DNA of 33,578 nucleotides from CAYTSW01 sp964440605 (GTDB taxonomy: Bacteria; Planctomycetota; Phycisphaerae; Phycisphaerales; UBA1924). This document shows positions 29,974 through 33,578 of the stretch, piece by piece; the stretch's first letter is position 1; every line of letters starts with the position of its first letter. A model generated the notes under the pieces. That model was not told the DNA's origin. It ran no database searches and worked only from the letters and a program-made list of their open reading frames with translations. The position numbers and the translations under genes were made by a program. The stretch is from NCBI GenBank assembly GCA_964440605.1, contig CAYTSW010000014.1, positions 1-33,578 of the forward strand, in the 5' to 3' direction.

Positions 29974-30303
29974 ATGCTGGCCAAGCTCATCGCGTTGATC
30001 CTCGGGCTTGCGCTGACCGGCGCGTCGCTTCTCGTCGTGCGTCAGCAGCGGCTCGTTGCCGTCGGCGAAATGGCCGACGCTCTGCGCCGGTCCGAAGCCG
30101 CCGGTCGCGACCTCTGGCGCATGCGCGTGGAGATCGCCGACCGCCTCTCGCCGGACGCGCTGCGGGCCGCCCTCGACCGGACCGGCGACTTCGAGCCGAT
30201 CCTTCTTGAGGAGTGCGTCATCGTTCCCTTCCCCCGCGGCCTGGTGATGGGCACGAACCCCAGCCCCGACGACGGGCCCAAGCAGCGGGATCTGGGCGGA
30301 TGA
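29974..30303 (+). CDS. FtsL-like short membrane protein
   Basis: From ATG 29974, with a near-perfect ribosome-binding site (AAAGGAGGGG at 29961-29970), this encodes 109 residues. A short cytoplasmic start and one membrane helix (LIALILGLALTGASLLVV) are followed by a heptad-like helix (LVAVGEMADALRRSEAA, DLWRMRVEIADRL) and a loose C-terminal tail. The topology, length and position directly before ftsI are those of FtsL, which pairs with FtsB and FtsQ to activate the septal synthase. Sequence identity to FtsL is not recognisable by eye, so the call rests on context and shape. The stop overlaps the ftsI start (ATGA). Confidence 0.7.
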   Translation: MLAKLIALILGLALTGASLLVVRQQRLVAVGEMADALRRSEAAGRDLWRMRVEIADRLSPDALRAALDRTGDFEPILLEECVIVPFPRGLVMGTNPSPDDGPKQRDLGG

Positions 30304-32283
30304 GCCGCTGGCTGGCGACATCGCGCGACGGACAGATGCGTCGCATCGACTCGGTCGGCCTGCTCCTGGGCGTGGGCTTCGCGCTGGGCTTCCTGCTCAT
30401 CCTGGGTCGCGTTGTCCAGCTCCAGGTGCGACCCGAGGAGCCGCTGCGTGAACACATGACCGATCGCACGGTCCGCTACACCTCCCTCGCCCGGCGCGGG
30501 GACGTGCTCGACCGGCGGGGCCGTGTNNNNNNNNNNCGCCCCCGGGGCCCGCACCCCCCCCCCCCCCGGGGGGGGGGCGGTCCCCGCCGGGGGGGCCCGT
30601 GCCCCCCCCGCGCCCGGGGTGGGCCCCCGCCTCTTCATCGCCCCCGCCCGCCTCGAAGAACCCTGGGGCGAGACGTTCCACGCGGTGGCCGAGGCCACCG
30701 GGATGGACGTCGCCGAAGTGGCTGAGCGAGTCGTCCCCCGGCTCGAACAGAGCCTGCGACGTGAGGCCGAGGGCAGAAGCCCGATTCGTTACGTCGCCAT
30801 CGGCGGGGTGCTCGACGATGCGCAGCTTCTTGCCGCCCGTCGCCTCGACATGCCCGGCGTGCACGTCGAAGAGCTCGCGACGCGCGAATCGCCGGCCGCC
30901 GCCATCGCCGGGGCGATCGTCGGCACCGTACGCATCGACGACGTCGGTCTGTCAGGCGTCGAGCTGGCCATGGACGAGCGGATGCGGGCGAACGCCGGCT
31001 ACCTCCGCCCCGTCCACGACGCCTCGGGCGCATCGCTCTGGCTCGCCCGCGATGGCTTCCTCCCGTCCGAGTCCGGCGCACCGGTCCGACTCAGCATCGA
31101 CGCCGCGATCCAGTCCATCACGGTCGAAGAACTGGAGCGCCGGGTCGCCGAGCTCGACGCCGCCGGCGCACGCGCGATCGTCGTTGATCCGCAGACCGGC
31201 GAGATCCTCGCGGTTGCCGACGTCGTCGGACGGCCCGAAGACGCCGTCGCCGCAGATCGAGCCGCGTATCGCGAGGCCCTGGAGCGCGACGAGCGCCTGC
31301 GCGTGCTGACGATTCCCAACGACCCCTGGCGCGATCGCGAGCCCGCGCTCGCCCGACAACGCTGGGCCATCGACGTGTACGAGCCCGGCTCCACCTTCAA
31401 GCCCTTTGTCTGGGCCATGCTAGTCGAGCGCGGCATCATGGACCCCGAGGACGAAGTCGAGACACACGCGGGCGTCTGGACCACCGAGTACGGGCGCACG
31501 CTGCGCGACGTCGCCAAGCGCGATCGCCAGAGCTGGTTCGACGTGCTCGTCAACTCGTCCAACATCGGCATGGCCAAGGGGGCGCACGAGCTCACGCACC
31601 GCGACATGCACGAGGACGTGCGCCGCTGGGGCTTCGGCCGCGCGACCGGGCTCGATCTGCCCGCCGAGGCTTCGGGCATCGTCACGCCGATGCAGCGCTG
31701 GCAGAAGCTCACGCAGTCGAGCGTTGCCATGGGCTACGAGGTAGCGGTCACGCCGCTTCAGATGGTCCGGGCCTTCGCCGCCTTTGCACGCTCGGGCATG
31801 GACGCCGGCACGCTGGTTCCGCTCCGCATTACCGCCGCGCAGGACCTCGACCGGATGGCGGTCATCCGCGAGCGTGTGCTGAGCCCCCGCACCGCCGAGA
31901 CGGCCCGCGAGGCCATGGCTCAGGTCGCTCGGAAGATGGCTGAGCGGACGCCACACTGGGAGCCGGGCGAGGAGCCCTTCCCGTACACCGCGTTCGGTAA
32001 GAGCGGCACCGCCAAGATCGCGGCCCCTTGGGGCGGCTACCTCGAACGCCAGTACACGTCCAGCTTCATCGCCGGCGCACCGCTCGACCGACCCCGCATC
32101 GTCACGCTGGTGGTCATCGACGACCCCGGGACCGAGGTGGTCCGGGCGGGGCGCTATTACGGCAGCATGACCGCCGGCCCGGCGCTGCTGCGCATCACAC
32201 GTCGCACGCTGGAGTATCTGGGCGAGCCGTACGACAACGCCGGGCCCGAGCATGAAGCCGCCCCTGTCCGTGCGACCGAGTAG
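30300..32283 (+). CDS. ftsI: Penicillin-binding protein, FtsI/PBP2-type septal transpeptidase, broken by a gap
   Basis: The ATG at 30300 starts MSRWLATSRDG; a membrane helix (VGLLLGVGFALGFLLIL) and the family's RGDVLDRRGR follow. The frame is lost at the 10-N gap (30527-30536) and the homopolymer junk after it, and resumes in another phase at about 30626 (PRLFIAPARLEEPW). The transpeptidase domain is complete: STFK (31390-31401), SSN (31555-31563) and KSGT (31999-32010). A dimerisation-type region precedes it. The enzyme cross-links septal peptidoglycan. The frame change is an assembly fault, not a pseudogene. No murE or mraY follows; a reverse-strand methyltransferase gene does. Confidence 0.92.
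30527..30625. other. Gap (10 N) and low-quality C/G homopolymer tract
   Basis: Ten Ns are followed by about 90 bases made almost wholly of C and G runs (up to 15 C, then 10 G). This is unlike the surrounding coding DNA and matches failed basecalls or a poorly resolved GC hairpin. Neighbouring coding phase differs by one base, so the gap length is not real. Confidence 0.88.
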
Positions 32284-32286
32284 GTA

Positions 32287-33108
32287 TCAGCCGGCGTCCT
32301 TGCGGGCCACCATCAGCACCTGCACGGGCGAGACGAAGAGCGCGTCCGGATCCGCCGAGACGCGGTCCCAGCGATCGAGAAGGCCCTTGACTTCTTCGTG
32401 CGTCGCGTAGCCCATCTCGGCGACGCGTGGCAGGAAGTTGCGGAAGAACATGGTGGGCCAGCGCCACAGCGCCTGGCTTGGTCGGATGATCGGGGTCACG
32501 CTCCGGGCTTCCTCGAGTCGCATCCCGCAACCCGACAGCAACTCGGGCAGCCGAAGGCCCACGCGCGGGTCCACGCCCATGGACCCGTACGCGCGCAGAA
32601 TCGTTGCGGTGATCGCGTCGCACAGCTCCTCGTCGGGCGTCCAGCGCATCGCCTGCCAGTGGATGTAGTCCTGGATGGCCATCACCCCGCCTCCCTTGAG
32701 CACGCGCGCGACATGCTCCACCACCGCCGCCCGATCCTCGACGAAATGCAGCACCCATCGGACGTACGCGCCGTCCACGGAGTCGTCGGCGATCGGAAGC
32801 GGCCGGGCCGCGTCCGCCGTCCGCGCCTCGATGGGAGACGCGCCGGGCTGTTCACCCCACGTCCGCGTCGCGTGGCTGAATCGCTCCGAGACATCGACCG
32901 CGATCACGCGTCCCGCGGAGCCAACGAACTGCGCAAGGTCGCGTGACGCGAACCCCGGTCCCGCCCCGACATCGAGGATCGTTTGCCCGCTCGTGAAGCC
33001 CGCCCGCGCCCAGTGCTCGTGCGCCACGCCCGCCCAGAGCCGATGCTGCACTCCGAGCCGGGCCATCTCGTCCCCGTCTGTACCCAGAATGTACTCAAGC
33101 TCTTCCAC
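32287..33108 (-). CDS. SAM-dependent class I methyltransferase, substrate unknown
   Basis: This is a 273-residue cytoplasmic methyltransferase of the UbiE/Methyltransf_11 kind. After a helical lead (ARLGVQHRLWAGVAHEHW), motif I is ILDVGAGPGFASRDLA (44-59), motif II is VIAVDVS, and the motif IV/post-I region has DDSVDGAYVRWVLHFVED and HVARVLKGGGVMAIQD. The C-terminal 110 residues (IHWQAMRW, RAYGSMGVDPRVG, WPTMFFRNFLP) likely form the substrate lid. The start is GTG 33106-33108 without an evident ribosome-binding site. It ends 3 bases from the ftsI stop (convergent). A small-molecule substrate is likely, but none is indicated. Confidence 0.85.
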   Translation of the reverse strand: MEELEYILGTDGDEMARLGVQHRLWAGVAHEHWARAGFTSGQTILDVGAGPGFASRDLAQFVGSAGRVIAVDVSERFSHATRTWGEQPGASPIEARTADAARPLPIADDSVDGAYVRWVLHFVEDRAAVVEHVARVLKGGGVMAIQDYIHWQAMRWTPDEELCDAITATILRAYGSMGVDPRVGLRLPELLSGCGMRLEEARSVTPIIRPSQALWRWPTMFFRNFLPRVAEMGYATHEEVKGLLDRWDRVSADPDALFVSPVQVLMVARKDAG

Positions 33109-33165
33109 GTGAAGATCAGTTTATCTCGCCTGAGGCGGCCCTGCAGGGCTCCATAACATGGTCCC

Positions 33166-33578
33166 GTGTTCGCCCTCATTTCATTCTTCGTCGTGCTCGT
33201 GATCTCGCTGCTCGTCGTGCGCGTCGCGACCGTCGCCATGACCTTGACGGGAATGTCACAGGAGTCGGCACGCTTCCCGTGCCGCTCCGCGTGGAGCGGC
33301 ACGGGCTTCATCACCCACGAGTCCGAACGTGTCGTGGGCCACCCCGTCCGCCGGCGGATCATCACGATGCTGATGGTCCTGCGCGGGGCCGGGCTCGTCA
33401 CCGCGGTGACGACGCTGCTCCTCTCCTTCACCACCGCCGAGGCGCAGAGCGAGCAGGGCCAACGCCTGGCCATCCTCCTGGCGTTCGTGACGTTCCTCTG
33501 GCTGGTCTCCAACAGCCGTTTCGTCGACGCCCACCTCACGCGACTGCTTCTCTGTGGCTGCGGCGCCGAACGACCGAT
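33166..33578 (+). CDS. Membrane protein, 3'-truncated by the window end
   Basis: The frame from GTG 33166 has no stop before the window ends (137 residues). Three hydrophobic segments are seen: ALISFFVVLVISLLVVRVA at the N-terminus, LMVLRGAGLVTAVTTLLLSF in the middle, and AILLAFVTFLWLVS. Between the first two lies TGMSQESARFPCRSAWSGTG followed by VVGHPVRRRIITMLM. From memory, this ESARF...SGTGF...HPVRRRI pattern belongs to a conserved membrane protein family often carrying a C-terminal TrkA-C (ligand-binding) domain; that part would lie beyond the window. It diverges from the methyltransferase gene, 57 bases away. Confidence 0.75.
   Translation, partial: MFALISFFVVLVISLLVVRVATVAMTLTGMSQESARFPCRSAWSGTGFITHESERVVGHPVRRRIITMLMVLRGAGLVTAVTTLLLSFTTAEAQSEQGQRLAILLAFVTFLWLVSNSRFVDAHLTRLLLCGCGAERP
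33276..33305. repeat. Perfect 30-base palindrome inside a coding region
   Basis: CCCGTGCCGCTCC (33276-33288) and its exact reverse complement (33293-33305) are separated by 4 bases. The hairpin lies in codons for the SAWSGTGF segment of the truncated membrane protein, whose reading frame is intact through it. Confidence 0.85.

Noticed and set aside
30537..30625. C-run/G-run tract as a G-quadruplex or repeat element
   Set aside because: It directly follows Ns and destroys the frame of ftsI; basecalling failure is simpler.

Overview
The window is a fragment of a high-GC, Gram-negative-type bacterial chromosome. It most likely comes from a planctomycete, probably of the Phycisphaerae. That is an inference from gene content, the style of the proteins and an ACGGGCT/AGCCCGT-type intergenic palindrome whose antisense translation reads GGTGFQPVL, which I associate from memory with planctomycete genomes. 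An LPS-type outer membrane is implied by KdtA, OmpA/Pal-like and Skp-like proteins, lipoproteins and a beta-barrel protein. Nearly all genes are core housekeeping; I see no phage, integrase, transposase or CRISPR array. The sequence is a draft assembly: bases 1-44 are an Illumina TruSeq adapter, there is a 100-N scaffold gap flanked by duplicated contig ends (18238-18516), and a 10-N gap is followed by a junk C/G homopolymer tract inside ftsI (30527-30625).

Layout. 46-2781: 5'-truncated large protein with an internal duplication. 2793-4456 (-): psuG and a sirtuin deacylase, translationally coupled. 4503-4772 (+): small zinc ribbon interrupted by an in-frame amber codon. 4773-6137 (-): gdhA. 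6283-6355: tRNA-Val(UAC). 6391-8797 (+): kdtA-proB. 8804-9238 (-): small unknown protein with an internal repeat. 9274-10852 (+): thiL-tsaE-yacG. 10886-13172 (-): Fur-like regulator and polX. 13182-14013 (-): two overlapping genes, the first an HTH regulator preceded by a 9-bp inverted repeat. 14077-16206 (-): recG. 16301-16969 (-): OmpA-like lipoprotein. 17108-19176 (-): xseB and a prepilin peptidase. 19340-19861 (+): DUF456 membrane protein. 19899-20864 (-): prmC. 20992-22219 (+): unknown gene coupled to lipB. 22237-23516 (-): tandem Skp/OmpH-like paralogues. 23690-24844 (+): M29 aminopeptidase.

24912-27783 (-): a same-strand run of lipoprotein SppA, a cysteine-rich secreted protein, an HMA-domain lipoprotein and a beta-barrel protein. 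This is the best candidate for an undescribed small system, possibly envelope metal handling. 27782-32283 (+): a division-cell-wall cluster, rsmH - (short coupled ORF?) - LysM protein - FtsL-like protein - ftsI. 32287-33108 (-): SAM methyltransferase. 33166-end (+): start of a membrane protein cut by the window edge.

No stretch over 300 bases lacks a gene. The most useful second looks are the amber-split zinc ribbon, the Cys-rich/HMA/barrel run, the cryptic FtsL plus LysM protein in the division cluster, the operator-like repeat before the HTH gene, and the assembly artefacts, which should be corrected before the affected proteins are used.
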